A DNA stretch of 64,000 nucleotides from Chromohalobacter beijerinckii (GTDB taxonomy: Bacteria > Pseudomonadota > Gammaproteobacteria > Pseudomonadales > Halomonadaceae). Shown in pieces: positions 47,825 to 58,995 of the stretch; within the stretch, counting starts at the first letter, position 1, and the number at the start of each line of letters is the position of its first letter. The stretch lies in assembly GCF_023061185.1 (NCBI RefSeq), contig NZ_JAKGAK010000004.1, positions 1-64,000 of the forward strand, read 5' to 3'. A program made the position numbers and the translations under genes. The notes below the pieces were generated by a model. It searched no databases. It saw only the letters and a list, made by a program, of their open reading frames with translations, and was not told the DNA's origin.

Positions 47825-49141
47825 ATGACTGACAATGCCGTGAATGTGGCGCGTCTGAGCACCACACAAGACGATTTCGATACACGTATGACAGCGTTGC
47901 TGGCGTGGGAAGGTGTCTCCGACAAGCAGGTGGTCGAACGCGTCGAGGAGATCATCGATGCTGTGCGCTCGCGAGGCGATGCCGCAGTGATCGAATACAC
48001 CAATCGCCTGGATCGCATGCAGGCGCGTGACATGAGTGAGTTGACGCTGGATGCAGCACGGTTGCGCGAGGCCTACGAGGGCTTGCCGGATGCACAGCGT
48101 GAGGCACTGGCACATGCCGCCGAGCGAATTCGTCTTTACCACCAGCGTCAGAAGCCTGAATCCTGGCAGTATACCGAGGCCGATGGCAGTGTGCTGGGCC
48201 AGAAGGTCACGCCGCTAGACCGCGCGGGTATCTATGTGCCGGGCGGTAAGGCTGCGTATCCGTCCTCGGTACTGATGAATGTCATTCCTGCGCATGTTGC
48301 CGGTGTGCGTGAAATCGTCATGGTGGTGCCGACTCCTGACGGGGTGCTCAATGACCTCGTGTTGGCGGCTGCGCATCTGGCAGGCGTCGATTATGTCTTC
48401 ACCGTGGGCGGCGCTCAGGCCGTCGCGGCTCTAGCGTATGGTACTCAGAGCATCCCTCGCGTGGACAAGGTGGTCGGGCCGGGCAATATCTACGTGGCCA
48501 CGGCCAAGCGTGCGGTGTTCGGACAGGTAGGGATCGACATGATCGCAGGGCCTTCCGAGATTCTGGTCGTGACCGATGGCGGGACGGACCCCGAGTGGCT
48601 GGCGATGGACCTGTTCTCGCAGGCCGAGCACGACGAGGATGCTCAGGCAATTCTCGTGGGCTGGGACGCAGCCCATCTCGATGCGGTTCACGCCGCCATC
48701 GAGCGTTTGCTGCCGACCATGGAACGCGAGGCGATCATCCGTGAGTCGTTGGCGTCACGCGGTGCCTTGATCCAATGCCGTGATCGTGATGAGGCGCTGA
48801 CGATCATCAACCGCATTGCGCCCGAACACCTCGAACTATCGGTTGGTGACCCTGAGGCGATGGCAGAAGGCGTGCGTCACGCCGGCGCTATCTTCATGGG
48901 ACGTTACACGGCGGAAGCGCTGGGCGATTACTGCGCCGGTCCCAATCATGTTTTGCCGACATCAGGTACTGCGCGTTTCTCCTCGCCTTTGGGCGTTTAC
49001 GATTTTCAGAAACGCTCGTCGCTGATTCATTGTTCGCCGGAAGGCGCGGCCACTCTGGGGCGTACCGCCTCGGTATTGGCGCGAGGGGAGTCACTGACGG
49101 CGCATGCGCGTTCGGCGGAGAATCGTCTCGGCGATACCTGA
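47825..49141 (+). CDS. hisD: Histidinol dehydrogenase
   Basis: 438 aa. Two-step NAD oxidation of histidinol to histidine. [39 protein letters not shown], catalytic EQ-type [10 protein letters not shown] and [20 protein letters not shown] are intact. hisG-hisD end here at a terminator; hisC does not follow. Confidence 0.98.
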   Translation: MTDNAVNVARLSTTQDDFDTRMTALLAWEGVSDKQVVERVEEIIDAVRSRGDAAVIEYTNRLDRMQARDMSELTLDAARLREAYEGLPDAQREALAHAAERIRLYHQRQKPESWQYTEADGSVLGQKVTPLDRAGIYVPGGKAAYPSSVLMNVIPAHVAGVREIVMVVPTPDGVLNDLVLAAAHLAGVDYVFTVGGAQAVAALAYGTQSIPRVDKVVGPGNIYVATAKRAVFGQVGIDMIAGPSEILVVTDGGTDPEWLAMDLFSQAEHDEDAQAILVGWDAAHLDAVHAAIERLLPTMEREAIIRESLASRGALIQCRDRDEALTIINRIAPEHLELSVGDPEAMAEGVRHAGAIFMGRYTAEALGDYCAGPNHVLPTSGTARFSSPLGVYDFQKRSSLIHCSPEGAATLGRTASVLARGESLTAHARSAENRLGDT

Positions 49142-49171
49142 CGACGGTTGGCGCCTTCTGGGTCGTCTTCT

Positions 49172-49204
49172 CATGCCCCCATCGGTGCGCCCGGTGGGGG
49201 CATG
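49172..49204. terminator. Hairpin between hisD and the DegS-like gene
   Basis: CATGCCCCCA (49172-49181) pairs perfectly with TGGGGGCATG (49195-49204), with extra inner pairing. T tracts are weak on both sides (CTGCTTT on plus), yet its place in a convergent gap suggests a shared terminator. Confidence 0.65.
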
Positions 49205-49214
49205 CTGCTTTGGG

Positions 49215-50432
49215 TTACTGCACCTCTGACGCTTCGGGGCGTTCGCCTGCCGTCAGTTGAATCTCGTGTTTCTCTCCATCACGGACGATGGTAACGGGAA
49301 GCTGTGTGCCGGGGGAAATCTCGGCGATATCGGCCATGGCCTCGCGGGCATCGACGATAGGTTCGCCGTTGATGGACATGAGCACGTCACCCGGTTGCAA
49401 GTCGGCCTTGTCGCCTGGGCCGTCGGGTACGACGCTGGCGATGACCACGCCGGTCAGGGTCTTGAGGCCGAAGGATGAGGCTAGATCGGGGGTCATCGCT
49501 TGAACATCGATGCCCAACCAGCCACGGATGACGCGGCCGTGGGCGACGATCTGGTCGAGGACTTGGTGAGCCAGGTTGGCGGGGATGGCGAAGCCGATGC
49601 CTTGTGAGCCCCCCGAGCGTGAAAATATCGCGGTGTTGATGCCGACCAGGGCGCCTTCTGCATTGACCAGCGCCCCGCCGGAGTTGCCGGGGTTAATGGC
49701 GGCATCTGTTTGGATGAAATCTTCGTAAGCGTTCAAACCGAGATGGTTACGCCCCGTGGCACTGATGATGCCCATGGTGACGGTTTGTCCGACTCCAAAG
49801 GGGTTGCCGATGGCGAGGCCGACATCGCCGATGGCGACTTGCTCGGAGTCACTGAGCTGGATGACGGGAAGATCTTCGCTGGGAATCTTGAGCACTGCCA
49901 GGTCGCTTTCGGGGTCGGTGCCCACGACCTTGGCAAGCGTCTCGCGGCCGTCGCGCAGGGCGACCTGAATCTCATCGGCATCGCTTATGACATGATTGTT
50001 AGTCAGTACGTACCCTTCGGCGCTGACGATGACGCCCGAGCCCAGGCTAGAGAGCATGCGTTGACGTTGCGGCATGTCCTTGCCGAAGAATTGCTGAAAA
50101 AAGGGGTCGGACATCAGCGGATGCTCGCTACGCTCGACCATACGCGACGAATAAATATTGACGACGGCGGGGGCCGCTTTGTTCACGGCACTGGCATAGC
50201 TCGCAGGGCCTTGCGACCTGTTCAGTGGGGCGGCCTCGACGACCTCCGGTGCGCGCTCGGCTGTATCCGTGCGTTCGGCGATGGCGCGCACGGCGCTGGT
50301 ATCGGGCACTGGCGTGGTGGCATCGTCGGCGCTGCGCTCGCCCATCAGCTGGGGGAAAGCATTGAGCAGCACGATGGCGAGCAGGATGCCACTGATGATG
50401 GGCCAGACGAGCGACATCAGTGAGCGACGCAT
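49215..50432 (-). CDS. degS: Periplasmic serine protease, DegS/AlgW type
   Basis: 405 aa. One N-terminal anchor (6-28), trypsin-like domain with triad His147 (TNNHV), Asp177 (SDLAV) and Ser251 (GNSGGA), then a single PDZ domain (about 300-395). One PDZ and the anchor favour DegS/AlgW, which starts the RseA cleavage cascade releasing sigma-E, over DegP/DegQ. About 50 aa longer than E. coli DegS owing to a polar linker (31-75). In P. aeruginosa algW sits beside hisD too. Symbol algW equally apt. Confidence 0.92.
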   Translation of the reverse strand: MRRSLMSLVWPIISGILLAIVLLNAFPQLMGERSADDATTPVPDTSAVRAIAERTDTAERAPEVVEAAPLNRSQGPASYASAVNKAAPAVVNIYSSRMVERSEHPLMSDPFFQQFFGKDMPQRQRMLSSLGSGVIVSAEGYVLTNNHVISDADEIQVALRDGRETLAKVVGTDPESDLAVLKIPSEDLPVIQLSDSEQVAIGDVGLAIGNPFGVGQTVTMGIISATGRNHLGLNAYEDFIQTDAAINPGNSGGALVNAEGALVGINTAIFSRSGGSQGIGFAIPANLAHQVLDQIVAHGRVIRGWLGIDVQAMTPDLASSFGLKTLTGVVIASVVPDGPGDKADLQPGDVLMSINGEPIVDAREAMADIAEISPGTQLPVTIVRDGEKHEIQLTAGERPEASEVQ

Positions 50433-50534
50433 GTACGGTTCCTTGTCGGCGAGCGGGTAGTCGCTGCCCCGTGGGGCAGCCGTTACAATGGCGCCGAGTG
50501 TAACATTGCATCCCTAAGCTGTCTGGAGCCGCCC

Positions 50535-51293
50535 ATGAGTGCTCGACAAGAATTGATCGCCGCGATTGAGTCCGAGTTGCAGTGCGATGACTTCAAGGAC
50601 TACACCCTCAATGGCCTGCAAGTGGAAGGGCGTGACACGGTGGCGCGCGTGATGAGTGGCGTCACTGCCAGCAAGGCGTTGCTCGATGAAGCCGTGGCGT
50701 GGAAGGCGGATCTGGTGCTCGTCCATCATGGCTACTTTTGGAAGAACGAACCGGTAGCGGTCACGGGGATGAAGCGCCGTCGCCTGGCCACGTTGATGGC
50801 GCATGATATCAATCTGTTGGCCTATCACCTGCCGTTGGATGCGCACGCGACGTTGGGCAATAATGTGCAGCTCGCCAAGCGGCTCGACCTCACGCCGTCA
50901 GGCTGTCTCGATGGTGCGCTCGGGCGGGGCCTCTTATGGCATGGGAATATGTCGTCGCCGATGGATCATGCCGCATTCGCTGCACATGTAGAAGGACGAT
51001 TGGGGCGTGAGCCCCTGGTCATAGCGGGACACGCTCGGTCGATCGAGCGTGTCGCGTGGTGCACTGGCGGAGCTCAGGATATGCTGCCGCTGGCGGCCGA
51101 GGCGGGGGTCGATGCCTTTATTTCGGGAGAAATTTCCGAGCGCACCACGCATATGGCACGTGAAATGGGTGTGACCTATGTGGCGGCCGGCCACCACGCT
51201 ACCGAGCGTGATGGCGTCAGTGCTCTGGGAGATTGGCTGGCGTCACGTTTCGACATTACGCATCGTTTCGTGGATATCGATAATCCCGCCTGA
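50535..51293 (+). CDS. ybgI: Nif3-like dinuclear metal centre protein
   Basis: 252 aa, YbgI/Nif3 family toroid with two metals; proposed GTP cyclohydrolase-like or NIF3 hydrolase, true role unknown. Metal ligands in VLVHHGYFWKN, AYHLPLDAH, and C-terminal AAGHHATERDG. Divergent from the DegS-like gene; in P. aeruginosa the neighbour algW-ybgI pair is the same. Confidence 0.93.
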   Translation: MSARQELIAAIESELQCDDFKDYTLNGLQVEGRDTVARVMSGVTASKALLDEAVAWKADLVLVHHGYFWKNEPVAVTGMKRRRLATLMAHDINLLAYHLPLDAHATLGNNVQLAKRLDLTPSGCLDGALGRGLLWHGNMSSPMDHAAFAAHVEGRLGREPLVIAGHARSIERVAWCTGGAQDMLPLAAEAGVDAFISGEISERTTHMAREMGVTYVAAGHHATERDGVSALGDWLASRFDITHRFVDIDNPA

Positions 51294-51311
51294 GCGATTC
51301 TGAAAAAGAAA

Positions 51312-51338
51312 GCGCCGAGCGTTTGAAACGGTCGGCGC
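51312..51338 (-). terminator. Terminator of zapG (also facing ybgI)
   Basis: A 13-bp hairpin with one mismatch (GCGCCGA...TCGGCGC) followed on the minus strand by TTTCTTTTTC. It sits in the gap between convergent ybgI and zapG. Confidence 0.85.
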
Positions 51339-51395
51339 CTAGATGTTGTAGCAAGCGTGAGGGGTGTCCAAGAAAGTTGTCTGGCAGTTCTAATC

Positions 51396-51854
51396 TCAGT
51401 AACGCGGCGGCGTTGTCTCTTCTTCAGTGACGCGCTGCTTACGTGGCTGGAGGCCATAGTTTTCCGAGAGCGTGCCTTGAGTCCCCTCAGCGTAGTCGCG
51501 TGGCATCTGGGGAGAGTCGGCATCTTCTTCTTGCGTCTCACCCTCCTGGCGCGGATGCAGGCGGCGTTTGAGCTGCAGATCGTCGACGAGGCGGTCGGCA
51601 CCTTGAGATAGCTGTTGCTCAAGCTCATGGCTTTGACGCTGAATGCTGGTGACCAGCTCAGAAGCCTTGGCGAAATGATCGTTCAGTGCATCCTTTACTT
51701 GACTGAGTTCTAGCTCCGCCTCTGCCAGTCGTTGGCGAACCTTCTGATTACGGGCCACGTTGGCGTTCAGCAGGTGGTAGCCGAGGGCACCGATGCCGAT
51801 GCCTGCCAGAAAGCACGCGATGGCCAGGATCCAGTCGATGTTGCTCTCGTTCAC
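51396..51854 (-). CDS. zapG: Cell-division-associated membrane protein ZapG (YhcB)
   Basis: 152 aa from GTG 51854, with AAGGAG 6 nt upstream. N-terminal membrane helix (WILAIACFLAGIGIGALGYHLL), then a long coiled coil (NQKVRQRLAEAELELSQVKDALNDHFAKASELVTS) and a polar tail, DUF1043. Coordinates envelope growth and division. Divergent from zapE. Confidence 0.9.
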   Translation of the reverse strand: MNESNIDWILAIACFLAGIGIGALGYHLLNANVARNQKVRQRLAEAELELSQVKDALNDHFAKASELVTSIQRQSHELEQQLSQGADRLVDDLQLKRRLHPRQEGETQEEDADSPQMPRDYAEGTQGTLSENYGLQPRKQRVTEEETTPPRY

Positions 51855-52002
51855 AATGCTCTCCTTGATCGTCACGGGGCATGCGGTTGTGATGCGATGG
51901 CATACCAAGCATGGCTATTATATCGGTGTCTTGGCGCGGCGGGTCAAACCCGAAAGTGCGTCACCATGCCGTGCGTGTCCATGCAAGCGTCGAGATGACG
52001 CG

Positions 52003-52008
52003 TATAAT
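52003..52008 (+). promoter_or_regulatory. -10 element of zapE
   Basis: Perfect TATAAT 40 nt before the zapE ATG; no good -35 at 16-18 nt upstream, so an activator-dependent or weak promoter is possible. Confidence 0.4.
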
Positions 52009-52047
52009 GGCAGCTTTCATCATTTAGCCGAGGTGTGTTTCGCCCCC

Positions 52048-53223
52048 ATGAGTGCCACCATGCCGCCGTCCGTGAACGCACGTACGCCCCTGGAAAAATA
52101 TCGCCAAGACTTGCAGCGCGACGACTTCCAGTACGACCCCGATCAGGAAGATGCCGTTAAACACTTGCAGCGCCTCTATGACGAGTTGGTAAATGCACCA
52201 CGCCAATCGTCGAGCGCACCATCGGCAAGTGACGATGGCCTCAAATCCAAGGTCGCCAAGCTCTTCGGCAAGAAGTCTGCCCCTTCTCCCTTCGAGGCGC
52301 CACCGGCGGTTTTGGGGCTGTATTTCTGGGGTGGCGTGGGGCGAGGTAAGACGTACTTGGTGGATACGTTCTACGAGACCTTGCCGTTCGCCGACAAAAT
52401 GCGCACGCATTTTCACCGCTTCATGCAACGTGTGCACAATGAGCTGACGCATTACAAGGGTGAGAGAAATCCGCTGACGCTGATTGCGGCCAAGTTTGCC
52501 GCAGAAGCCAGGGTGATCTGCCTCGACGAGTTCTTCGTCAAAGACATTACCGATGCGATGATTCTTGCCAATCTGCTTGAGGCGTTGTTTGCGCAGGGAG
52601 TGGTGTTGGTCACGACTTCCAATATCGTGCCCGACGACCTCTACAAGAATGGTCTTCAGCGTGCGCGTTTCATCCCTGCTATCGACTTGCTCAAGCGTCA
52701 CTGCGAAGTGGTCAATGTCGACTCGGGAATCGATTATCGTTTGCGGGCGCTAGAACAAGTTAAGATCTTCTATCATCCATGGGGCGAGGCAGCCGACAAC
52801 GCACTGGGAGAAAGTTTCCATGCCATTGCGGGCGCCGAAGGCGAGAGGGATTCTGAGATCGACGTTAATCATCGTGTCCTGCAGCCGCGTCGTCTGCATG
52901 AAGATGTCGTATGGTTCGAGTTCGAGACGCTATGCGATGGTCCGCGGAGCCAGAACGACTACATAGAGTTGTCCCGCGAGTTTCATACGGTCCTCGTCTC
53001 CAATGTGCCCCAGATGAGCGGCGCCACGGAAGATCTGGCGCGGCGATTCATCAACCTGGTCGACGAGTTCTACGATCGTGGGGTCAAGCTGCTGCTGTCC
53101 GCTGAGGTTGCCATTGAGTCGCTTTACACGCATGGTCAGCTGGAGTTCGAGTTCGAGCGGACACTGTCTCGCTTGCAGGAAATGCAGTCCAAAGAATATC
53201 TGGCATTGCCGCACAAGCCGTGA
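52048..53223 (+). CDS. zapE: Cell division ATPase ZapE
   Basis: 391 aa from ATG 52048 (52060 possible). AFG1-like P-loop ATPase that destabilises FtsZ polymers late in division. Walker A WGGVGRGKT (94-102), Walker B VICLDEFFVKD, sensor TTSNIVPDDLYKNGLQRARFIPAI. The frame extends upstream through zapG antisense without a ribosome site. Precedes rplM, its normal E. coli place (yhcM). Confidence 0.94.
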   Translation: MSATMPPSVNARTPLEKYRQDLQRDDFQYDPDQEDAVKHLQRLYDELVNAPRQSSSAPSASDDGLKSKVAKLFGKKSAPSPFEAPPAVLGLYFWGGVGRGKTYLVDTFYETLPFADKMRTHFHRFMQRVHNELTHYKGERNPLTLIAAKFAAEARVICLDEFFVKDITDAMILANLLEALFAQGVVLVTTSNIVPDDLYKNGLQRARFIPAIDLLKRHCEVVNVDSGIDYRLRALEQVKIFYHPWGEAADNALGESFHAIAGAEGERDSEIDVNHRVLQPRRLHEDVVWFEFETLCDGPRSQNDYIELSREFHTVLVSNVPQMSGATEDLARRFINLVDEFYDRGVKLLLSAEVAIESLYTHGQLEFEFERTLSRLQEMQSKEYLALPHKP

Positions 53224-53251
53224 TGGCTGCTGCAAAGCGTAAAATCGGGCT

Positions 53252-53279
53252 TTGTGGCCGGAGAAACGTCATGTACAAT
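53252..53279 (+). promoter_or_regulatory. Predicted promoter of rplM-rpsI
   Basis: -35 TTGTGG (53252-53257), 16 nt, -10 TACAAT (53274-53279), giving a leader of about 110 nt before the rplM ATG. Confidence 0.6.
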
Positions 53280-53295
53280 GCGCGCTCGCTCTAAC

Positions 53296-53322
53296 GTTGT
53301 CCGTCTTGCGGGACGCGGCAAC
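53296..53322 (+). promoter_or_regulatory. Hairpin in the rplM leader, possible L13 operator
   Basis: In the leader, GTTGTC-CGTC pairs with GACG-C-GGCAAC (one bulged C, one T-G), loop TTGCGG. In E. coli, L13 represses its own mRNA through the leader; this stem is a candidate for the same control. Not proven. Confidence 0.4.
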
Positions 53323-53394
53323 CAAGAAAAATAGGGATTGGCTGATCACGCCCTTACACGCGTGACGTCCACACAAGCAATTGGTGATTCACCC

Positions 53395-53823
53395 ATGAAG
53401 ACGTTCAGTGCTAAGCCACAGTCCGTCACACGCGACTGGTATGTCGTCGATGCGACTGACAAGACGCTCGGCCGCCTGGCCACCGAAATCGCTCGCCGCT
53501 TGCGCGGCAAGCACAAGCCGGAATACACGCCGCACGTCGACACTGGCGATTACATCGTCGTCGTCAATGCCGAAAAAGTGCGTGTCACTGGCAACAAGGC
53601 GCAAGCCAAGAATTATTACCGTCATACCGGGTATCCGGGCGGTCTGCGCTCCATGTCTTTCGAGAAATTGATCGACCATGCGCCTGAGCGCGTTATCGAA
53701 TCTGCGGTCAAGGGCATGCTGCCGAAGGGGCCATTGGGCCGCGCCATGTACTCCAAGCTCAAGGTGTATGCTGGTGCCGAGCATCCGCATGCCGCGCAGC
53801 AGCCGCTTGAACTGAACCTTTAA
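53395..53823 (+). CDS. rplM: 50S ribosomal protein L13
   Basis: 142 aa, exactly E. coli length. Start [33 protein letters not shown]; signature [30 protein letters not shown]. Early 50S assembly protein. The frame is open upstream to 53338 but that is leader. Followed by rpsI after 13 nt. Confidence 0.99.
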   Translation: MKTFSAKPQSVTRDWYVVDATDKTLGRLATEIARRLRGKHKPEYTPHVDTGDYIVVVNAEKVRVTGNKAQAKNYYRHTGYPGGLRSMSFEKLIDHAPERVIESAVKGMLPKGPLGRAMYSKLKVYAGAEHPHAAQQPLELNL

Positions 53824-53836
53824 GGGATTCTTCGCC

Positions 53837-54226
53837 ATGACACAGCAGTATTACGGTACCGGGCGCCGCAAGACTTCCACAGCTCGGGTGTTTTTGAAGC
53901 CGGGCACCGGCAAAATCGCCGTCAATAACCGTGACTTGCACGACTATTTCGGTCGTGTCACCGGTGAGATGGTCGTTCGTCAGCCGTTCGAGTTGACTGA
54001 AACTACTGGCCAGTTCGACGTCTATGTCACCGTAAGCGGTGGCGGTGGCTCTGCGCAGGCGGGTGCGATCCGCCACGGCATTACGCGTGCCTTGCTCGCC
54101 TACAACGAAGACTTCCGTCGTCCGCTGCGTGATGCAGGCTACGTGACGCGTGACGCCCGCCAGGTCGAACGTAAGAAGATCGGTCTGCGCAAGGCGCGTC
54201 GTCGTCCGCAGTTCTCCAAGCGTTAA
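53837..54226 (+). CDS. rpsI: 30S ribosomal protein S9
   Basis: 129 aa. [26 protein letters not shown] and the basic tail RRPQFSKR whose last residues reach the P-site tRNA. Ends at a strong terminator. Confidence 0.99.
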   Translation: MTQQYYGTGRRKTSTARVFLKPGTGKIAVNNRDLHDYFGRVTGEMVVRQPFELTETTGQFDVYVTVSGGGGSAQAGAIRHGITRALLAYNEDFRRPLRDAGYVTRDARQVERKKIGLRKARRRPQFSKR

Positions 54227-54262
54227 GACGCAGCGCTTCGCACCCATCGGTGCGCGCTACGC

Positions 54263-54294
54263 AAAGGCCCGGACCTGTCGTCCGGGCCTTTTTG
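54263..54294 (+). terminator. Terminator of rplM-rpsI
   Basis: Perfect 11-bp stem AAAGGCCCGGA/TCCGGGCCTTT (54263-54273, 54281-54291) ending in a run of five T. A second smaller stem (54239-54244/54249-54254) precedes it. Confidence 0.92.
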
Positions 54295-54440
54295 CGTGAC
54301 GCGCTCGATAGGGGGATCGCTTGTATGAGGGGTGGACCTTATCTACCCTCCCGACACGCTTAATGAGTGGCGGTGGGTGGCATTCGTGCCCCCTATTAAC
54401 GTGTTATCATCTGGTTTCGAACTGAAGCGAGGAATGTTTC

Positions 54441-55067
54441 ATGGGTGTAGTGGCCAAGCGGTCGTCGATGACCTTCTATTCTGGCAGCGATGATCATTAT
54501 AGCCATCGCGTGCGTATCGTGTTGGCGGAAAAGGGGGTGGCCGTCGATGTCATCGAAGTCAACGATGACAATCGCCCTGAAGAGCTTGCCGATCTCAACC
54601 CGTACAACAGCGTGCCTACCCTGTTGGATCGTGATCTGGTGCTTTACGAGTCCAAGGTCATGATGGAATACCTGGACGAGCGCTTTCCGCATCCACCGCT
54701 GTTGCCGGTCTATCCCGTGGCGCGTGCGCAGAGCCGTTTGTGGATGCATCGGATCGAACGCGAGTGGTGCCCGCTGGTCGAAACGATCCAGCAGGGCAGC
54801 AAGAAAGATGCCGAGAAGGCGCGCAAGGAGTTGCGCGAAAGCATCACGGGTATTTCACCGATCTTCGAAGACATGCCGTTTTTCATGAGCGACGAGTTTT
54901 CGTTGGCAGATTGCTGCATCGCACCGATTCTCTGGCGGCTGCCGTCGCTGGGCGTCGAGCTGCCGGAAAAGCAAGTCCAGCCGCTGGTGAACTACATGGA
55001 GCGCCTCTTCAGTCGTGATGCCTTCAAGGCTTCCCTGCTGGAGGCAGAGAAGGAAATGCGCACTTAG
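54441..55067 (+). CDS. sspA: Stringent starvation protein A
   Basis: 208 aa with a GST-like fold ([28 protein letters not shown], thioredoxin-like start; helical second half). RNA-polymerase-associated regulator of stationary phase and acid resistance. Lacks a catalytic GST Cys/Ser pattern, as expected. AGGA before ATG. sspA-sspB form an operon. Confidence 0.95.
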   Translation: MGVVAKRSSMTFYSGSDDHYSHRVRIVLAEKGVAVDVIEVNDDNRPEELADLNPYNSVPTLLDRDLVLYESKVMMEYLDERFPHPPLLPVYPVARAQSRLWMHRIEREWCPLVETIQQGSKKDAEKARKELRESITGISPIFEDMPFFMSDEFSLADCCIAPILWRLPSLGVELPEKQVQPLVNYMERLFSRDAFKASLLEAEKEMRT

Positions 55068-55132
55068 CGTTGCCATGCATGCGTGTGCAGCGCTGATGAA
55101 CCGTCGCCGCGAACCGAAAGAGGAAGTTGTCT

Positions 55133-55618
55133 ATGCTTTCCAGTCGCCCTTACTTGGCCCGCGCACTCTATGAGTGGTTGCTGGACAACGGACATACACC
55201 GTATATCGTTGTCGATGCCGAGCGTGAAGGTGTAAACGTACCCCGTCAGTCTGTGCAAAACGGGCAGATCGTCCTCAATATTGCGCCTTCCGCAGTACGT
55301 GATTTGTATATCGAGAATGCCGCTGTGACCTTCGGCGCGCGCTTTGCAGGCCAGCCGATGGATGTCATCGTGCCCATGGAAGCATTGATCGCGCTTTACG
55401 CGCGTGAGAATGGGGTCGGCATGGTCTTCGGCCACGAGCCGGTCATGCCGGAAGCCGAAGCGAGCGAGGGTGGCGACACTCCGTCCGAAGACGATGGCGA
55501 CCGTCCTGCGCTGGAAAGCGTCGAGGCGCGTGACGATGAAGAAGCCAGTGAAGCCGAGAGCGAAAGTGACGACGCCCCGCGTAGCAAGGGGCGCCCGTCA
55601 CTGCGTGTCGTGAAGTAA
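55133..55618 (+). CDS. sspB: ClpXP adaptor SspB
   Basis: 161 aa from ATG 55133; TTG 55127 is possible. N-terminal ssrA-tag-binding domain (SSRPYLARALYEWLLDNGHTPYIVVDA, GVNVPR, NIAPSAVRDL), then an acidic linker rich in E/D/S and the ClpX-docking XB motif GRPSLRVVK at the end. Delivers ssrA-tagged proteins to ClpXP. Confidence 0.96.
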   Translation: MLSSRPYLARALYEWLLDNGHTPYIVVDAEREGVNVPRQSVQNGQIVLNIAPSAVRDLYIENAAVTFGARFAGQPMDVIVPMEALIALYARENGVGMVFGHEPVMPEAEASEGGDTPSEDDGDRPALESVEARDDEEASEAESESDDAPRSKGRPSLRVVK

Positions 55619-55619
55619 A

Positions 55620-55644
55620 AGCAGGGTCTTCGACCCTGCTCGGT
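55620..55644. terminator. Terminator between sspB and dolP
   Basis: AGCAGGGTC/GACCCTGCT stem (55620-55628, 55632-55640). The minus-strand tail TTTTAC suits dolP; the plus strand lacks Ts, so for sspB it is weaker. Confidence 0.75.
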
Positions 55645-55646
55645 AC

Positions 55647-56213
55647 TCAATCGAGATATTCGAAGACTTTGACGATCCTCTGAATGCCACCCACTTGTGA
55701 AGCGATGTTGGTCACGATATCTGCTTCCTGGTGGGTCACCATGCCCATCAGATAGACCGTGCTGTTTTCGGTGATTACCCGAATTCGGCTGCCGTCGATG
55801 CGATCGTCGGTCGCGAGGCTTGCCTTGATCCGTCCGGTGATCCAGGTATCCGTCATTCGCTGGCCGATGGGAGAGTTGGCGGCGACTTCCAGTTCGTTGT
55901 GAACGCGCCGCACCTGCCGGGCTTGCTCGGCTACGTTGCCTGCCTTTTGCTTGAGCTCGTCGCTCGCCACCTGGCCGGTGAGAAGTACCATGCCGTTGTA
56001 ACTGTCGATGTTGAGATGCGCGTCGCGAAAGCGCGCGTCTGTGCTGGCAAGATTGTCGGAAACCTTGTCCTGAATGCTTTCGTCTTCCACCTTCATGCCG
56101 GGGGTGCGCTTGCCATAGTTTTCACCGCCTTGGTTGTCGGTGGGAGGTGAGGCGCAGCCGGCCAGCGCTAGCGTGATGCCAAGGAGGAGCGGGAGAATAA
56201 CTTGTCGTGTCAT
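55647..56213 (-). CDS. dolP: Outer-membrane lipoprotein DolP, two BON domains
   Basis: 188 aa from ATG 56213 with AAGGA upstream. Lipobox LALAGC puts the lipidated Cys at 20. Two BON repeats (SDNLASTDARFRDAHLNIDSYNGMVLLTGQVAS, IKASLATDDRIDGSRIRVITENSTVYLMGMV). Supports BAM activity and envelope integrity near division sites. 10 nt after diaA. Confidence 0.93.
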   Translation of the reverse strand: MTRQVILPLLLGITLALAGCASPPTDNQGGENYGKRTPGMKVEDESIQDKVSDNLASTDARFRDAHLNIDSYNGMVLLTGQVASDELKQKAGNVAEQARQVRRVHNELEVAANSPIGQRMTDTWITGRIKASLATDDRIDGSRIRVITENSTVYLMGMVTHQEADIVTNIASQVGGIQRIVKVFEYLD

Positions 56214-56223
56214 GACGAATTCC

Positions 56224-57189
<966 letters not shown>

Positions 57190-57209
<20 letters not shown>

Positions 57210-58995
57210 CGCCGATGTCCAGGTCGGACCCACCGGTCAATAGTGGCGCGGGTACGCCAGACTGGAACTGGGCCCAGGGCAATGTGCGCTGGATCCGTCC
57301 GTCGTCGCGTGCCTGAAGCGTTCCAGTTGCGCCGAAGACTTCCAACGAGTGCAGTGCCTGCATCAGAGGTAGGCGCCGTGCTAGTTCGTAGGCGTCGACG
57401 CCCATGGCATTGAGCTTGAGCAAGCTAGGATCATCTCGGGCGTCGAGCTCCTGATAGGTGGAGTAAAACGGCAACGCTTCTGCGCCGCCGGCCGCAGCAT
57501 CCGGTATCAGCCAGGGGATATCCATGAACATCACGTCGTTGAGGTCATGGTCGGCGCGTGGTTGGGGTTGGCCGCCATAGACCTGGGACGTCGCGTAGAC
57601 GGGGAGATCGCTTGCGTAGTAATAGTCCAGCGTGGGTGGCACTTGGCGCGCATAGCTAGGCAATGCCACGAGGAAGAGCATGTCGATATCCTCGTTTCCA
57701 CTGCGCTTGCCGTCGGCATTCAGCAGACGCTTCGTCGCCTCGCTGACGGAGCCTTTGGGATCATAATGCACGACGGCATCGAGCTCGCCTTCCCGGTCTT
57801 CCCAATTCGTGCGGAAGGCCTTGAAGACGCGTTCGCCCCAGGCGTTGTCGGGGACGAGCGCGGCTGCCTCACGGTGGCCATCCATACGTGCACGCTTGGC
57901 GGCCTGACGTGCCTCGTCTTCGGCCGATAGTCCATATTGGAACAGCTCGTCCGCTTGATTGCGGTCGTGTTCGCCGTAGTTGAGGGCCAGCGTTGGCAAA
58001 GCGACGTCGTCGCGCTGCTCGAGTTGCGATACCAGATCCTTGTCGAGCGGTCCGAGCACGACCTGTGCACCGTCCATGGTGGCTTGTGCGTAAAGGGGCT
58101 CGAGGTTTCCCGCGCTGCTGTCGTAGTACGTCAGTTGTGGTGTTTGCTCGCCCTGGTTGAGGGCGTCCATGTGGCGTGCCTCGATGCCTTTCTTGATCGC
58201 TTTGGCCACATTGGCCAGCGGGCCAGACTCAGGGAGGAAGATGGCAATGTGCTTGACATCGTTGCCGCGCAGGTCCTTCAGGGCGGAGAGGTCGCTAGGC
58301 AGGCGGCGAGCAGCAGGATGGTTGGCGTAAGTCGAGCGCCAATCGTCCAGTGCGTCGGTGAGGCGGGACATGTCACCACCGCTTTGGCGGTACAGCCGTG
58401 CTAGCTCGACCCAACCCTGAGTGAGAGAGCCGTCTTGATTCTCCATACGGTCGAGTGCAGCCTCGCTCAACCGTGACAGTGGCGTCCAGATGTCGTCGTT
58501 GAGTTCGAAAGAGGGATCGTCACGTTGCAAGTCGATCAGGGATTCCGCTGCTGCACGCGATTCGCCCACCAGCGTTAGGGCCAGGCCGCGACGATGGCGT
58601 AATGTCTGCTGCGCGTCGCGTGGTATGTCGTCGATATCGCTGAGTATCTGCGTGGCCGCCAGAGCGCTCCGGCCATCTTCCTTGCGCAGGCTGAGATCGG
58701 AGATGAGAAGAGCACGATCGATGCGGTCCTCGCGTGTTAGTTGCGACGCATCGAGGTCTCGGGCGATGTCCAGCGCCTGCTCGTCGTCGCCTTGCCGTGA
58801 TAGGATGTGGGCCGCTTGGAGCCTGCTCTGTGCTGCCTTCGTAGCAGATTGGCCTTGGGCCTTATCGAGCAGTTCGCTAGCGCTGAGGCCCTGCGTAGCG
58901 GGTTGCGTGTCGCTGGGCCCCGGGCCGCTGGCGCACCCGGCGAGGAGTAGGGCGATCAAGGCAAGCCCGAACAGGCTGCGCAACGATTTGGGCAT
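57190..58995 (-). CDS. lpoA: PBP1A activator lipoprotein LpoA
   Basis: 601 aa. Signal and lipobox LLLAGC, Cys21. N-terminal TPR-like helical part (about 30-240) and C-terminal type I periplasmic-binding-like domain (KHIAIFLPESGPLANVAKAIKKGIEARH, LGPLDKDLVSQL). Reaches through the wall to stimulate PBP1A. Divergent from rsmI, the E. coli yraM/yraL layout. Confidence 0.94.
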
